A DNA stretch of 64,000 nucleotides from Actinomycetota bacterium (GTDB taxonomy: Bacteria; Actinomycetota; Actinomycetes; Actinomycetales; Kineosporiaceae). Below are positions 41,550 to 50,127 of the stretch, one piece after another. The stretch lies in assembly GCA_030837345.1 (NCBI GenBank), contig JAUPKQ010000146.1, forward strand, positions 1-64,000. The letters are read 5' to 3'. Numbering within the stretch: position 1 is the first letter of the stretch; the number at the start of each line of letters is the position of its first letter. The position numbers and the translations under genes were made by a program. Below the pieces are notes generated by a model. The model saw only the letters and a program-made list of their open reading frames with translations, searched no databases and was not told the origin of the DNA.

Positions 41550-44126
41550 TCAGGCGGGGACGACGTTGACGAGCCTGGGCGCCCGCACGACGACGGTCCG
41601 CACACCCGCACCGGCGAGGGCCTTCCGCACCGCCGGACTCGCCAGGGCGAGATCCCTCAGGTCGCCCTCGCCGATACCGGGCGGCACCTGGAGACGGTCC
41701 CGCACCTTGCCGGCGACCTGGACGACGCACGTCACCGTCTCCTCGACGAGGAGCTCCTCGTCGACCGTGGGCCAGCCCGCCATCGCGACGGACGGCTGGT
41801 GCCCCAGCCTGGCCCACATGTCCTCGGCCGTGTACGGGGAGAACAGCGACAGGATGATCGCCACCGCTTCGGCAGCCTCACGGACGGCGGGGTCGGCCCC
41901 ACCGTCCGGGCCGCGGTCGATCGCCTTACGCGTGACGTTGACGAGCTCCATCACCCGGGCGACGACGACGTTGAACCGGAAGGCCTCCATCAGACCGGTG
42001 CACTCGTGCACGGCACGGTGCGTCGCGGCGCGCAGCGCGGCGTCCCCCGTGGTGGGGTCGGTCCCGGCCGGGGAGGTGACGTCACCGCTGAGCCGCCACG
42101 CGCGGGCGAGGAACCGGGCGGCCCCGGCCGGGGAGACGTCGGCCCAGTCGATGTCGTCCTCCGGCGGCCCGGCGAAGGACATCGTCAGGCGGACGGCGTC
42201 GACGCCGTGCTCCTCCAGCTGGTCGGACAGCCGCACGAGGTTTCCCCGGGACTTGCTCATCGCCGAGCCGTCCATCTGGACCATGCCCTGGTTCAGCAGC
42301 GCCGAGAAGGGCTCGACGAAGTCGACCATCCCCAGGTCGTGCAGGACCTTGGTGAAGAACCGGGCGTACAGCAGATGGAGGATCGCGTGGGTGACACCCC
42401 CGACGTACTGGTCGACGGGCATCCACCGGCGGGCGTCCTCGACGTCGAACGGGACGTCGTCACGCCCGGGCGACAGGTACCGCAGGTAGTACCAGCTCGA
42501 GTCCACGAAGGTGTCCATCGTGTCGGTGTCCCGCAGGGCGGGCCCGGAGCACCGGGGGCATGTGGTGTTCACCCACTCGGTGGCGCCACCGAGCGGAGAG
42601 GTGCCCTTCGGCTTGAGGTCCAGCCCGGCGGCCGGGGGCAGCTCGACCGGGAGCTGGTCGTCCGGGACCGAGACCTCGCCGCACGTCTCGCAGTGGACGA
42701 TGGGGATCGGTGTGCCCCAGTACCGTTGACGGGAGATCAGCCAGTCCCGCAGCCGGTAGTTCTTCGCGGCGCGGCCCAGGCCCTTCGCGGCCAGCTCACC
42801 GACGATCTTCTCGATCGCCTCGGACTTACGCAGGCCGTTCAGGGAGCCGGAGTTGACGAGTGCGCCGTCCCCGGCCGTCGCCTCCCAGGACGTCGCGGGG
42901 TCGGGCAGCGGCTCGCCGTCATCGCCGCGGACGTCGACGACGACCCGGACCGGCAGGCCGAACGCCCGCGCGAAGTCGAGGTCACGCTGGTCGTGCGCGG
43001 GGACGGCCATGATGGCGCCGTGCCCGTAGTCGGCGAGGACGTAGTCGGACACGTAGATCGGCAGACGCTCCCCGTTGACCGGGTTGACGGCATAGCGCTC
43101 CAGGAAGACACCGGTCTTGGGCCGCTCCGTGCTCAGCCGGTCGATCTCGCTGACGCCCTTGACCTTCTCCAGGTAGGTCGCGAACTCGGCGCGCACGGAC
43201 GCCGGTGAGCCCTCGGCGAGCCCGGCCGCCAGCTCGCTGTCGGCGGCGACGACGAAGAACGTGGCGCCGTACAGCGTGTCGGGGCGGGTCGTGTACACGG
43301 TGACGGGCTCGTCACGGCCCTCGATCTCGAAGACGACGTCAGCGCCGGAGGACCTGCCGATCCAGTTGCGCTGCATGCTCAGCACCTTGTCGGGCCAGCG
43401 GCCCTCCAGCTGCGACATGTCGTCCAGCAGACGGTCGGCGTACTCGGTGATGCGGAAGTACCACTGGGTCAGTTTCTTCTTCGTGACCGGGGTGTCGCAC
43501 CGCTCGCACAGCCCGCCGACGACCTGCTCGTTCGCGAGAACCGTCTGGTCCTTCGGGCACCAGTTGACCAGGCTCGGCTTGCGGTAGGCGAGGCCACGCT
43601 CGAAGAAGCGCAGGAACAGCCACTGGTTCCACCGGTAGTAGTCCGGGTCGCAGGTCCGCAGCACCCGGTCCCAGTCGAACGAGCACGCGTACCGGCGCAT
43701 CGACGCCCGCTGCTGCGCGATGTTGTCGTAGGTCCAGTCACGAGGGTCGAGACCTCGCTTGATGGCTGCGTTCTCGGCCGGCAGCCCGAAAGCGTCCCAT
43801 CCGATCGGATGCATGACGTTGAAGCCGCGCTGCGCCCAGTACCGCGCGACGACGTCACCGAGCGCGTAGGCCTCGGCGTGACCCATGTGCAGGTCGCCGG
43901 AGGGGTAGGGGAACATGTCGAGCACGTACTTGCGGGGGCGGGCGTCCTCGGCACGCCCGCTGGAGAAGGGCTGCAGTTCGTCCCACACCGGCAGCCACCG
44001 ATCCTGGATGGCCCGGGCGTCATAGCGGTCGGCCCGCTCGCCAGTGCCGGCACGCTCCCCGGCGAGGGCCGTACCCGTCCCGCCCAGCTCGTCACCGGCG
44101 GTCGTCGGGTTCGTGATCTGCGTCAT
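41550..44126 (-). CDS. leuS: Leucyl-tRNA synthetase
   Basis: An 858-residue class I synthetase. HIGH is HMGH ([15 protein letters not shown]), KMSKS is MSKSRGN. The CP1 editing domain (about 235-430) and anticodon-binding and C-terminal domains are present. A zinc-type Cys set is seen in LCERCDTP and TTCPRCSG. A Leu-codon leader peptide and terminator-like hairpin lie in the 5' region, so transcription is probably attenuated by charged tRNA-Leu. Confidence 0.97.
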   Translation of the reverse strand: MTQITNPTTAGDELGGTGTALAGERAGTGERADRYDARAIQDRWLPVWDELQPFSSGRAEDARPRKYVLDMFPYPSGDLHMGHAEAYALGDVVARYWAQRGFNVMHPIGWDAFGLPAENAAIKRGLDPRDWTYDNIAQQRASMRRYACSFDWDRVLRTCDPDYYRWNQWLFLRFFERGLAYRKPSLVNWCPKDQTVLANEQVVGGLCERCDTPVTKKKLTQWYFRITEYADRLLDDMSQLEGRWPDKVLSMQRNWIGRSSGADVVFEIEGRDEPVTVYTTRPDTLYGATFFVVAADSELAAGLAEGSPASVRAEFATYLEKVKGVSEIDRLSTERPKTGVFLERYAVNPVNGERLPIYVSDYVLADYGHGAIMAVPAHDQRDLDFARAFGLPVRVVVDVRGDDGEPLPDPATSWEATAGDGALVNSGSLNGLRKSEAIEKIVGELAAKGLGRAAKNYRLRDWLISRQRYWGTPIPIVHCETCGEVSVPDDQLPVELPPAAGLDLKPKGTSPLGGATEWVNTTCPRCSGPALRDTDTMDTFVDSSWYYLRYLSPGRDDVPFDVEDARRWMPVDQYVGGVTHAILHLLYARFFTKVLHDLGMVDFVEPFSALLNQGMVQMDGSAMSKSRGNLVRLSDQLEEHGVDAVRLTMSFAGPPEDDIDWADVSPAGAARFLARAWRLSGDVTSPAGTDPTTGDAALRAATHRAVHECTGLMEAFRFNVVVARVMELVNVTRKAIDRGPDGGADPAVREAAEAVAIILSLFSPYTAEDMWARLGHQPSVAMAGWPTVDEELLVEETVTCVVQVAGKVRDRLQVPPGIGEGDLRDLALASPAVRKALAGAGVRTVVVRAPRLVNVVPA

Positions 44127-44194
44127 CGTCGTCCCTGTTCTATGCGCTGCTCACCGAACGGACCGGGCCGGGGATCGAGACCACGCCCGGCCAC

Positions 44195-44271
44195 AAACGA
44201 AAAGGTCCCCGCGCACGAGGACCGGCCGCGCCGACTCGCCGAGAAACGGCGTCCTGGTCAGCGCGGCCCGG
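44195..44271 (-). promoter_or_regulatory. Candidate leuS transcription attenuator
   Basis: Reading the minus strand after the leader stop: CCGGGCCGCGC (44271-44261) can pair with GCGCGGCCGG (44231-44222) around a small hairpin at 44251-44237. This competes with a terminator GGTCCTC-loop-GGGGACC (44223-44204) followed by TTTTCGTTT. AGGAC next to the leader stop can also pair with GTCCT of the terminator arm. The alternative folds plus Leu codons fit ribosome-mediated attenuation. Confidence 0.6.
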
Positions 44272-44287
44272 TAAGCAGCAGGCTCAT
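44258..44287 (-). CDS. Leucine leader peptide of leuS (9 aa)
   Basis: ATG AGC CTG CTG CTT ACC GGG CCG CGC TGA encodes MSLLLTGPR, with three adjacent leucine codons. An AGGG SD lies 5 nt upstream; an in-frame GTG two codons earlier is possible. It directly precedes the competing hairpins, 132 nt before leuS. Confidence 0.65.
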   Translation of the reverse strand: MSLLLTGPR

Positions 44288-44400
44288 CCGCACCCTGAAA
44301 GGGTATCGGACACCGGGAGCGCCCTCGACGTGCTCCGCACAGCCGCGGGGCAACGCGATCGGGAGCGAACCGGCCAGGCGGGATGAGGGGACGTCCCGGA

Positions 44401-45555
44401 TCAGGCGCGTGGATTGCCGTCCCGCTGGGTCGGCGAACTGGACGGACCCGTCGGCTTCGCCGGTGGCCCCGCCGGTCCGGAACGGGAACGGCTGCGCCCC
44501 TGGCGGCGCAGCGACCGGCGCAGCTGCATGTCCTCCTCGGCGCGGAGCAGCAACGAGTCGAGATCGCCCTCGTCCCAGGGAACGAGAGTGGCGGAGCCGA
44601 TGCTCACCGCCCCGGACCACACCTCGGCAGGAGCGGGCGGGTCCGCGGTGAGATGGGCCCGGACCCTGCGCTCCATCTCCAACGGCGATGTCCCGGTTCC
44701 CGGCCCGAGGACGACGAACTGGTCCCCCGCCCAGCGCGCGACGACGTCCGTCGCCCGGATCGAGGCGAGAAGGGCCTCGTGGACGGCGCCCAGCACCTCG
44801 TCCCCTCGCTCGCGCCCGAGTTTCTCGTTGACGAAACGGAAGGAATCCACGTCGATGAAGAGACAGTGCACGGCCTCACCCTGACGCCGGGCGTGCTCGA
44901 TCATCGGCAGGGCGAGCCGCTCCAGACCGCGCCGGTTGTTCGCCCCTGTCAGCGGGTCGGTGACGGCCTGGAGCCCCGCGACCCGGACGGCGCTGTCCAG
45001 TTCGTCGCGCAACCAGCCCGAACTCCACCGCAGGCCGACCGCCGATCCGGCCGCGAACAGCCCCAGCGTCGCGAGGACGACCCAGCCCGCGGCGGACGGC
45101 CGCGCCTGGGGGTCACCCGCCAGCCCGACGAGCAAGGCCGCCCCCCAGGCGACCTCGGCACTCGCCGCCGCCACGGCGAACGACGCCGTCGACGGCAGGG
45201 CGACCGCCGCGAGGACGGCGAGCACGACGTCCACCCCGAACCACGGTTCGCCCGCCACGGCGGCCCGCACGCCGGAGGCCAACCCGGCCAGTCCCACCCC
45301 GGTGACGAGAACGGGAACGGCGAAATAGGCGATCGCCGCCGGCGAGGCCCATCGACGCACGGCGAGCCCGGCCAGGACCGCGATCACCGCACTGATGTCG
45401 ATCAGGGCCGCGAGGGGACCGGGACCACCGGCCAACAGATCTGCGGCCGCCGCACAGGTATGGGCGGCTGCGAGGGTGAGGAACAGCCACGCCAACAGGG
45501 GAAAGTCGGCCGTGCGCCGGTTCAGGTCGGGGATCGGGTCGCTCACCCTCTTCAT
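44401..45555 (-). CDS. Membrane GGDEF-family protein with degenerate signature
   Basis: A 384-residue protein. About six TM helices (residues 15-170) form a MASE-like sensor, followed by a GGDEF fold (about 195-340) with DPLTGANNRRGLERL and FIDVDSFRFVNEKLGRERGD. The GG[DE]EF position reads AGDQF (RWAGDQFVVL): the first Gly and the catalytic Glu are changed, so diguanylate cyclase activity is doubtful and a c-di-GMP- or GTP-sensing role is possible. The ATG (MKRVSDPIP) is preferred; an in-frame reading 133 codons longer is Arg-rich noise. Confidence 0.85.
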   Translation of the reverse strand: MKRVSDPIPDLNRRTADFPLLAWLFLTLAAAHTCAAAADLLAGGPGPLAALIDISAVIAVLAGLAVRRWASPAAIAYFAVPVLVTGVGLAGLASGVRAAVAGEPWFGVDVVLAVLAAVALPSTASFAVAAASAEVAWGAALLVGLAGDPQARPSAAGWVVLATLGLFAAGSAVGLRWSSGWLRDELDSAVRVAGLQAVTDPLTGANNRRGLERLALPMIEHARRQGEAVHCLFIDVDSFRFVNEKLGRERGDEVLGAVHEALLASIRATDVVARWAGDQFVVLGPGTGTSPLEMERRVRAHLTADPPAPAEVWSGAVSIGSATLVPWDEGDLDSLLLRAEEDMQLRRSLRRQGRSRSRSGPAGPPAKPTGPSSSPTQRDGNPRA

Positions 45556-45626
45556 CTCGGACGGCCCGGCGAGGAAGTGAAGTCCACTCAGGTGTCGCGG
45601 CAGGTGCCGGGCCGGCCGAGCCGGCC

Positions 45627-45920
45627 TCAGAGCCGCAGATCGATCCGGCGTCCCGTCGCGCGATCGCCGTCGGCGCGATCTCGCCCTTCGCCCGGCTCGG
45701 CACCTGTCCGGGGAGTCTCGGAGTCGAAACCCCGCAGTGCCTGGATCCCCCGCGCGCTCCTGAGGCCGGAGTTCCTGATGTCGGTGTTCCTCGGCTCCTT
45801 GGTCTCCTTGGTTTCCTTGGTCTGCGAGGACCTCCGCATGTCCCCGGAACCGGCGACGTACGCCTGGAGCGAGGCAGGCGGCTGGCCCCTGCTCCCGAAA
45901 CCCGTCGGATGGACGCTCAT
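45627..45920 (-). CDS. Small unknown protein with consensus ribosome-binding site
   Basis: A 97-residue ORF (MSVHPTGFGSRGQPPASLQA). Its ATG is preceded by AAAGGAGGTGA, a full match to the anti-SD, 8 nt upstream. The middle has a charged repeat TKETKETKE (encoded by a short direct repeat), and the C-terminus is Arg/Asp-rich. No membrane segment, no known domain. It lies 71 nt upstream of the GGDEF gene on the same strand and could be co-transcribed. I do not recognise it; without homologues it could also be a chance ORF. Confidence 0.45.
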   Translation of the reverse strand: MSVHPTGFGSRGQPPASLQAYVAGSGDMRRSSQTKETKETKEPRNTDIRNSGLRSARGIQALRGFDSETPRTGAEPGEGRDRADGDRATGRRIDLRL

Positions 45921-46437
45921 CCGGACACTCACCTCCTTTCTGATCATGGTTCACGTTCCGTAACGGTGCCCGTCACGGTGAGGTACCACCGGTGAGGTGC
46001 CGGTGACGCGGCGACCGGTCCGTCCGGCCCAGCGGCGCCCGCCCATTCCCGCACGGGCCCGGGGGCAGCGAAAGAGCCGCCCGAGGCGCCGCCCGGCGAC
46101 CGGCCGGCCGTCGCAGCCGTCCCCCGGTCGGCCGATCCCCTCACTCCCGGTGACGAGTCCCGGCGCACCGGGCCGGGTGGAGGCGGGACCGGGAACGAGA
46201 GGTACTCCCCCGCCCCCCTCCGACCGACCGAGCGCGGCCACGCCACGCACCCGTCGGAGATCATGAGAATTCGCGCGCGATTCCACCCGTCCGGCCCACC
46301 CGGGAGCCGGTCCCCGTGTACTGACAGCAGCGGCCTGGCCCCCCGCGCCGGCCTCACCGGCGGCCGATGGCGTCCCCACCCGACGACAAGTAGTACGCTG
46401 CTGGCCGACTTGTCCGGCTTGCGGCAGAGGACTACAT
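45921..46437. other. Intergenic region before methyltransferase gene
   Basis: A 517-nt gap between divergent genes. Antisense ORFs here look like chance. It holds a direct repeat GGTGAGGT (near 45977-46000) and, close to the methyltransferase, a 7-bp dyad GACAAGT/ACTTGTC (46385-46391, 46408-46414) around a possible -10 (TAGTAC). I see no RNA gene. Confidence 0.4.
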
Positions 46438-47307
46438 ATGACTTCCCCCTTGGAGGAGGAGCCGAAGGCGTCCTCCTGGAGTTTTGACCGGACCTGGGCA
46501 GAGGACGCCGGGGACTGGGTTCCGCCCCAGACCGACCCGACGAAGGTGAGCCCGGCCCGCATCTACGACTTCCTACTGGGGGGCAAGGACAACTTCGAGG
46601 TCGATCGCGAAGCGGCATCGCACCTCCTGACGGCTTCCCCTCACGCCCGCCAGGTGGCGCAGGCCAACCGCCGCTTCCTCCACTACGCCGTGGAACGGAT
46701 GGTCCGGGACCTCGGCATCCGGCAGATCATCGATCTCGGTACCGGGATCCCGACCTCCCCGAGCGTCCACGAGAACGCCCGCCGGTTCGCGCCGTCCGTC
46801 CGCGTCCTCTACGTCGATCACGATCCGGTCGTCCTGGCTCACGGCCGGGCGATCCTCGCGACCGATCCTGGAACGGGAGCGCTCCTGCGCGACCTGCGGG
46901 ACCCCGCCTCGATCCTCGACGACCCGGCCGCACGACAGGTGATTGATCTCACACAGCCCGTGGGGCTGTTGTTCGTGGCGGTCATGCACTTCGTGCCCTT
47001 CATCCAGGCACCGATGCTGATGGAGACCTACCGGAACGCCGTCCCGGCCGGGAGCTGCCTCGCCATCTCCGCCGTCTGCCGCGACGACAGCGACACCGAG
47101 GCTCTCGAGACGGCCCAGCAGATGTACGAGAAGTCCTCCGCCCGCCTCTTCGCCCGGACCAAAGCCCAGTTCGAAGAGCTCTTCGAAGGGTTCGAGTTCG
47201 TCGAGCCGATGTCACCCATCACACGGTGGCTCTCCGAGGACCATGACCCGGCGGACGCGGCCGCGCTCGCCGGGGGCGGACGGGCCGGGATCGGTATCAA
47301 GGTCTGA
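46438..47307 (+). CDS. SAM-dependent methyltransferase (PF04672 family)
   Basis: A 289-residue protein of the actinobacterial S-adenosyl methyltransferase family. The signature PARIYDFLLGGKDNFEVDREAA split by normal spacing and ANRRFLHYAVERM are typical; motif I is IIDLGTGIPTSPSVHE; the SAM-binding acidic end of strand 2 is LYVDHDPVVL. These proteins are abundant paralogues in actinomycetes with undefined substrates. It starts at ATG after SD AGAGGA. It lies in the accessory regulatory region. Confidence 0.92.
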   Translation: MTSPLEEEPKASSWSFDRTWAEDAGDWVPPQTDPTKVSPARIYDFLLGGKDNFEVDREAASHLLTASPHARQVAQANRRFLHYAVERMVRDLGIRQIIDLGTGIPTSPSVHENARRFAPSVRVLYVDHDPVVLAHGRAILATDPGTGALLRDLRDPASILDDPAARQVIDLTQPVGLLFVAVMHFVPFIQAPMLMETYRNAVPAGSCLAISAVCRDDSDTEALETAQQMYEKSSARLFARTKAQFEELFEGFEFVEPMSPITRWLSEDHDPADAAALAGGGRAGIGIKV

Positions 47308-47321
47308 TCCCGAAGAGGAAG

Positions 47322-47378
47322 GCACCGGAACATTCCGGTGCGTGTGCGTCCGGGGCCTCCGCCGGACGCACACGCACC
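47322..47378 (+). terminator. Two overlapping hairpins after methyltransferase gene
   Basis: Hairpin 1 is GCACCGGAA/TTCCGGTGC (47322-47341). Hairpin 2 has perfect 17-bp arms (47337-47353 and 47362-47378, GGTGCGTGTGCGTCCGG) with an 8-nt loop. They share GGTGC (47337-47341), so full pairing of both is mutually exclusive. No T-run follows. Confidence 0.7.
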
Positions 47379-47560
47379 GATCGACACCGCCGCTCCCCAC
47401 GTGGTGCCGGTTCTCGAAAAAGTATCGGGGAGCCGTGCAGAGGCTGTCACGCGGCGGCGCCACCCGGGCCGCGACACTCTGGTCGTGGTCCCGGACGTCG
47501 GCCACCCGCGGAGGACAAGCCCGAACACGGGACGTTCTGTACAGCGAGCCATGCTTGGAA

Positions 47561-47601
47561 ATCCCGCCGGGGGCAGGAGGATGCGCTACCCCCGGCGGGA
47601 T
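47561..47601. terminator. Hairpin between converging genes
   Basis: Perfect 13-bp arms ATCCCGCCGGGGG and CCCCCGGCGGGAT with a 15-nt loop. It is 65 nt downstream of the small winged-helix gene on the minus strand, which it may terminate. The rest of the 47379-47666 gap holds nothing I can support. Confidence 0.6.
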
Positions 47602-47666
47602 GTTGATCACCGCGACGGTCCGCCGGACGGCCGCGGTGGCTCGGTGGTGGTCGCTGGGCGACCGGG

Positions 47667-47930
47667 TCAGACAGCTCGGCGCTGGGCCGGGACGTAGTAC
47701 ATGGCCGGACGACGGGCGAGCCGGTACCGGGCACGACCGGACGGTCCGGTCGCTTCCCCCGTGCACCTGACGTGCCCGCTGAGCATGAGACGGTTGAGGA
47801 CCGCCTGGAGGTCCGGCTCGGGAAGGTCCACGGCAACGCCCAGGGCGAACAGCGTCATGCCCTGCTCCCCGACCGCCGCCAGGGCGGACAAGATCGCCTT
47901 ACGTCCTCGTCCGTTCCCGCACACCCGCAT
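47667..47930 (-). CDS. Small winged-helix DNA-binding protein
   Basis: An 87-residue protein (MRVCGNGRGRKAILSALAAV). Helix-turn-helix LFALGVAVDLPEPDLQAVLNRLMLSGHV is followed by a basic wing (GRARYRLARR). The ATG has a strong SD (AGGAGG, 7 nt). Its upstream gap carries copies of the palindrome TGCACGTGCA shared with the neighbouring regulator genes. Targets unknown; autoregulation is possible. Confidence 0.65.
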   Translation of the reverse strand: MRVCGNGRGRKAILSALAAVGEQGMTLFALGVAVDLPEPDLQAVLNRLMLSGHVRCTGEATGPSGRARYRLARRPAMYYVPAQRRAV

Positions 47931-48118
47931 CGCTGCGCCTCCTGTTGTGTGACGGTCGCCGGGCCGAGGGGGGCGCGGCCCGGCGACCGCCGGCCTTGAG
48001 ATGGCCCCCGGCACCGTCGCGGCTTCCCACCTGCGGTGGGAGCGCGGCCCAGCACCGCCGGCCCGTGCTTCGAGTTCTCCCGTCTGCTGCTGCGTGCTGT
48101 GCGAATGCTTCTCGCATC

Positions 48119-48182
48119 TGCACGTGCAATGGACAATAACACCCTTGCACGGGCAGATGCACGTGCATCTGCCCCCTTGCAT
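48119..48182. promoter_or_regulatory. Palindromic operator cluster between divergent regulator genes
   Basis: TGCACGTGCA occurs at 48119-48128 and again inside a perfect 24-bp palindrome at 48151-48174 (half-site GGGCAGATGCAC). Flanking direct repeats CCCTTGCAC (48142-48150) and CCCTTGCAT (48174-48182) are 32 bp apart. It lies in the 397-nt gap between the winged-helix gene and the Scr1-type regulator. It is probably a dimeric regulator's binding site. Confidence 0.6.
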
Positions 48183-48327
48183 GGAGGAGTTTTGGTCGCT
48201 TCCGGGCCGGTTCATCAGGAAGACGGGTAGTTACGGCACCTACAGTGGTAATCGGGCTACAACCCGTGCAGCATCCCAACCCATTCCCATGGCAGACTCT
48301 GGGGACCATGTCTGACCCGGAGGATCC

Positions 48328-49194
48328 GTGACGACGCCAAACCTGGGCGGCCCCACCGTCCGTCGCATCCTGGTCGGCGCCCAGCTGCGCCGGCTCAGGG
48401 AAGCCGCGAACATCACTCGCGACGACGCCGGATACGTGATCAGGTCGTCGGGATCGAAGATCAGCCGACTCGAACTGGGAAAGGTGGGCTTCAAGGAACG
48501 CGACATCGAAGACCTCCTCACCCACTACGGCGTGACCGACCCTCACCAGCGCGAACCCCTTCTCGCCCTGGCCCGGGACGCCAACGCCCCAGGCTGGTGG
48601 CACAACTACGACGACGTCCTCGCACCGTGGTTCGAGACGTACGTCGGTCTGGAAGAGGCCGCCTCCCTGATCAGGACCTACGAGGTCCAGTTCATCCCCG
48701 GTCTGTTGCAGACGGAGGACTACGCCAGAGCGGTCACCCTCGCCGGCCGGCCCGACCTGCCCAACGAGGAGGTCGAGCGCAAGGTCAAGCTGAGGATGCA
48801 CCGCCAGCGCATCCTCACCCGCTCGACCGACGCGCCCCGTCTGTGGGCCGTGATCGATGAGGGCGCCCTGCGCCGTCCGATCGGTGGCAGCCGCGTGATG
48901 AAGGCCCAGCTCGAGCATCTGCTGCAGATGCGCGAGCTCAAGAACGTGACGATCCAGATCATGCCGTTCCGGTTCGGCGGCCACGCCGCCGAAGGCGGCG
49001 CGTTCAGCATCCTGCGCTTCCCGGAGCCGGAGCTGCCGGACATCGTCTACGTCGAGCAGCTGGTCAGCGCTCTCTATCTCGACAAGCGCGAGCAGATCGA
49101 GCGGTATGTCCAGATTTTCGAGCGGCTGACAGTCGACTGTCAGCCGCCCGACCTCAGCGCGGAGATGCTGAACAAGATCATTTCACGCGCCTGA
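48328..49194 (+). CDS. Scr1-family HTH regulator (XRE HTH + DUF5753)
   Basis: A 288-residue regulator with GTG start and SD GGAGG. The XRE helix-turn-helix (LRRLREAANITRDDAGYVIRSSGSKISRLELG in family form) is at about 17-65. The DUF5753 domain (about 95-280) has the conserved LIRTYEVQFIPGLLQTEDYARAV and later GVFEIL-like FSILRFPEPELPDIVYVE. Such proteins pair with DUF397 proteins and include WhiJ-like developmental regulators of streptomycetes. A DUF397 gene follows. Confidence 0.92.
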   Translation: MTTPNLGGPTVRRILVGAQLRRLREAANITRDDAGYVIRSSGSKISRLELGKVGFKERDIEDLLTHYGVTDPHQREPLLALARDANAPGWWHNYDDVLAPWFETYVGLEEAASLIRTYEVQFIPGLLQTEDYARAVTLAGRPDLPNEEVERKVKLRMHRQRILTRSTDAPRLWAVIDEGALRRPIGGSRVMKAQLEHLLQMRELKNVTIQIMPFRFGGHAAEGGAFSILRFPEPELPDIVYVEQLVSALYLDKREQIERYVQIFERLTVDCQPPDLSAEMLNKIISRA

Positions 49195-49343
49195 GAGTTC
49201 CTTCCCCTCCCCGAGCCTCTCGGGCCCGGCTCCCCGGCCGTGTCTCTCACCCGGTGCGGCGGTGGCACGTGATCATCCACGGCCCCGTCCGCACGGGCCC
49301 GGGGATTCACTTGTCCTGAGCACCCTTCACCGTGCCGACGGTG

Positions 49344-49353
49344 ATGCACGTGC
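49344..49353. promoter_or_regulatory. TGCACGTGC half-palindrome
   Basis: ATGCACGTGC with flank GAT/GATC, a near-match to the palindrome cluster at 48119-48174. It lies in the 404-nt gap 49195-49598, which is less GC-rich than its surroundings and contains no gene I can support. Confidence 0.4.
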
Positions 49354-49516
49354 GATCCGGGGTTAACCGCTCGCCTCCAGCAACGGTGACAGAGGGCAGC
49401 CAAGATCGGCCATATGGCGCCATAGCGGTACTCACCGTGACATCCATCGCCATGACATTCCTAAGAGTAATCAAAGCACTGGCCTTTCGGCCTGGTTCAT
49501 GCATATGCTCGCGCTA

Positions 49517-49528
49517 ATGCACGTGCAT
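49517..49528. promoter_or_regulatory. Palindrome ATGCACGTGCAT upstream of DUF397 gene
   Basis: A perfect 12-bp palindrome 71 nt before the DUF397 start, flanked by outer inverted bases TGCTC/GAGCA. It is the same core as the palindromes before the Scr1-type regulator. Confidence 0.55.
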
Positions 49529-49598
49529 CCGCATGAGCAGGCGCCACAGGACCGACACGGCGGTCCCAGGGCGCGACCACGGAACACAGGAGGCAGAG

Positions 49599-49835
49599 AT
49601 GGCCCACGCCTACAACGGCATGCCGGCGGAAGACCTGGTTGACGTGACCTGGCGCAAGAGCCGCCGCAGCAACTCGTCCGGGAACTGCGTGGAGATGGCG
49701 AAGCTCGCTGACGGCCAGGTGGCCGTCCGCAACTCCCGCTTCCCCCACGGCCCGGCCCTGGTGTACACGCACGCTGAGATCGAGGCACTCGTGCTCGGAG
49801 CCAAGGACGGCGACTTCGATCACCTCCTGGGCTGA
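49599..49835 (+). CDS. DUF397 family small protein
   Basis: A 78-residue protein. The family core VTWRKSRRSNSSGNCVEMA followed by VAVRNSRFPHGPALVYT is clear. DUF397 proteins are usually encoded next to Scr1/DUF5753 regulators and act with them, possibly as toxin-like or co-regulatory partners; this pairing fits. The ATG has SD AGGAGG. A longer in-frame start 22 codons upstream is less likely. Confidence 0.92.
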   Translation: MAHAYNGMPAEDLVDVTWRKSRRSNSSGNCVEMAKLADGQVAVRNSRFPHGPALVYTHAEIEALVLGAKDGDFDHLLG

Positions 49836-50011
49836 CGACGGTCAGCCTCGCTCGGTGAACGCCGCGCGTCGTCATGGCCTGGACGACGGACGGCGTCACC
49901 GTGCGGCAGCAATTTCGGCATCCGACGCCGATTGCCTGCCCCATAGTGACAACCCGTAGTCGACATCTATCAACCAGTGCTACCTCACGCGCCATGGCAC
50001 AAGAGACGCAA

Positions 50012-50035
50012 GCCGCCTCCCCCTCCGGAGGCGGC
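50012..50035 (+). terminator. Hairpin after DUF397 gene
   Basis: GCCGCCTCC/GGAGGCGGC perfect 9-bp stem with a 6-nt loop, within the 292-nt gap between the DUF397 and winged-helix genes. No T-run. Probable terminator. Confidence 0.55.
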
Positions 50036-50062
50036 CTGCGGCAGGGGAGCCCTCCCCACAAA

Positions 50063-50121
50063 TCCCGATACGTACGCATGATCGGGAAAGCAGGTGATCC
50101 GTTCCCCCGGCGGACTACTCT
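50063..50121 (+). promoter_or_regulatory. Dyad and -10 box of leaderless winged-helix gene
   Basis: TCCCGAT (50063-50069) and ATCGGGA (50081-50087) form a perfect 7-bp dyad spaced 11 nt. TACTCT at 50116-50121 is a -10 box with the GTG start 6 nt further, fitting a leaderless transcript. No clear -35. Confidence 0.4.
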
Positions 50122-50127
50122 GAACGA

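Noticed and set aside
44127-44400. T-box riboswitch before leuS
   Set aside because: No T-box sequence or specifier stem is visible; a Leu-codon leader peptide explains the hairpins better.
49307-49504. Minus-strand ORF of 65 codons in the gap before the DUF397 gene
   Set aside because: No ribosome-binding site, no domain, and it overlaps probable promoter elements.
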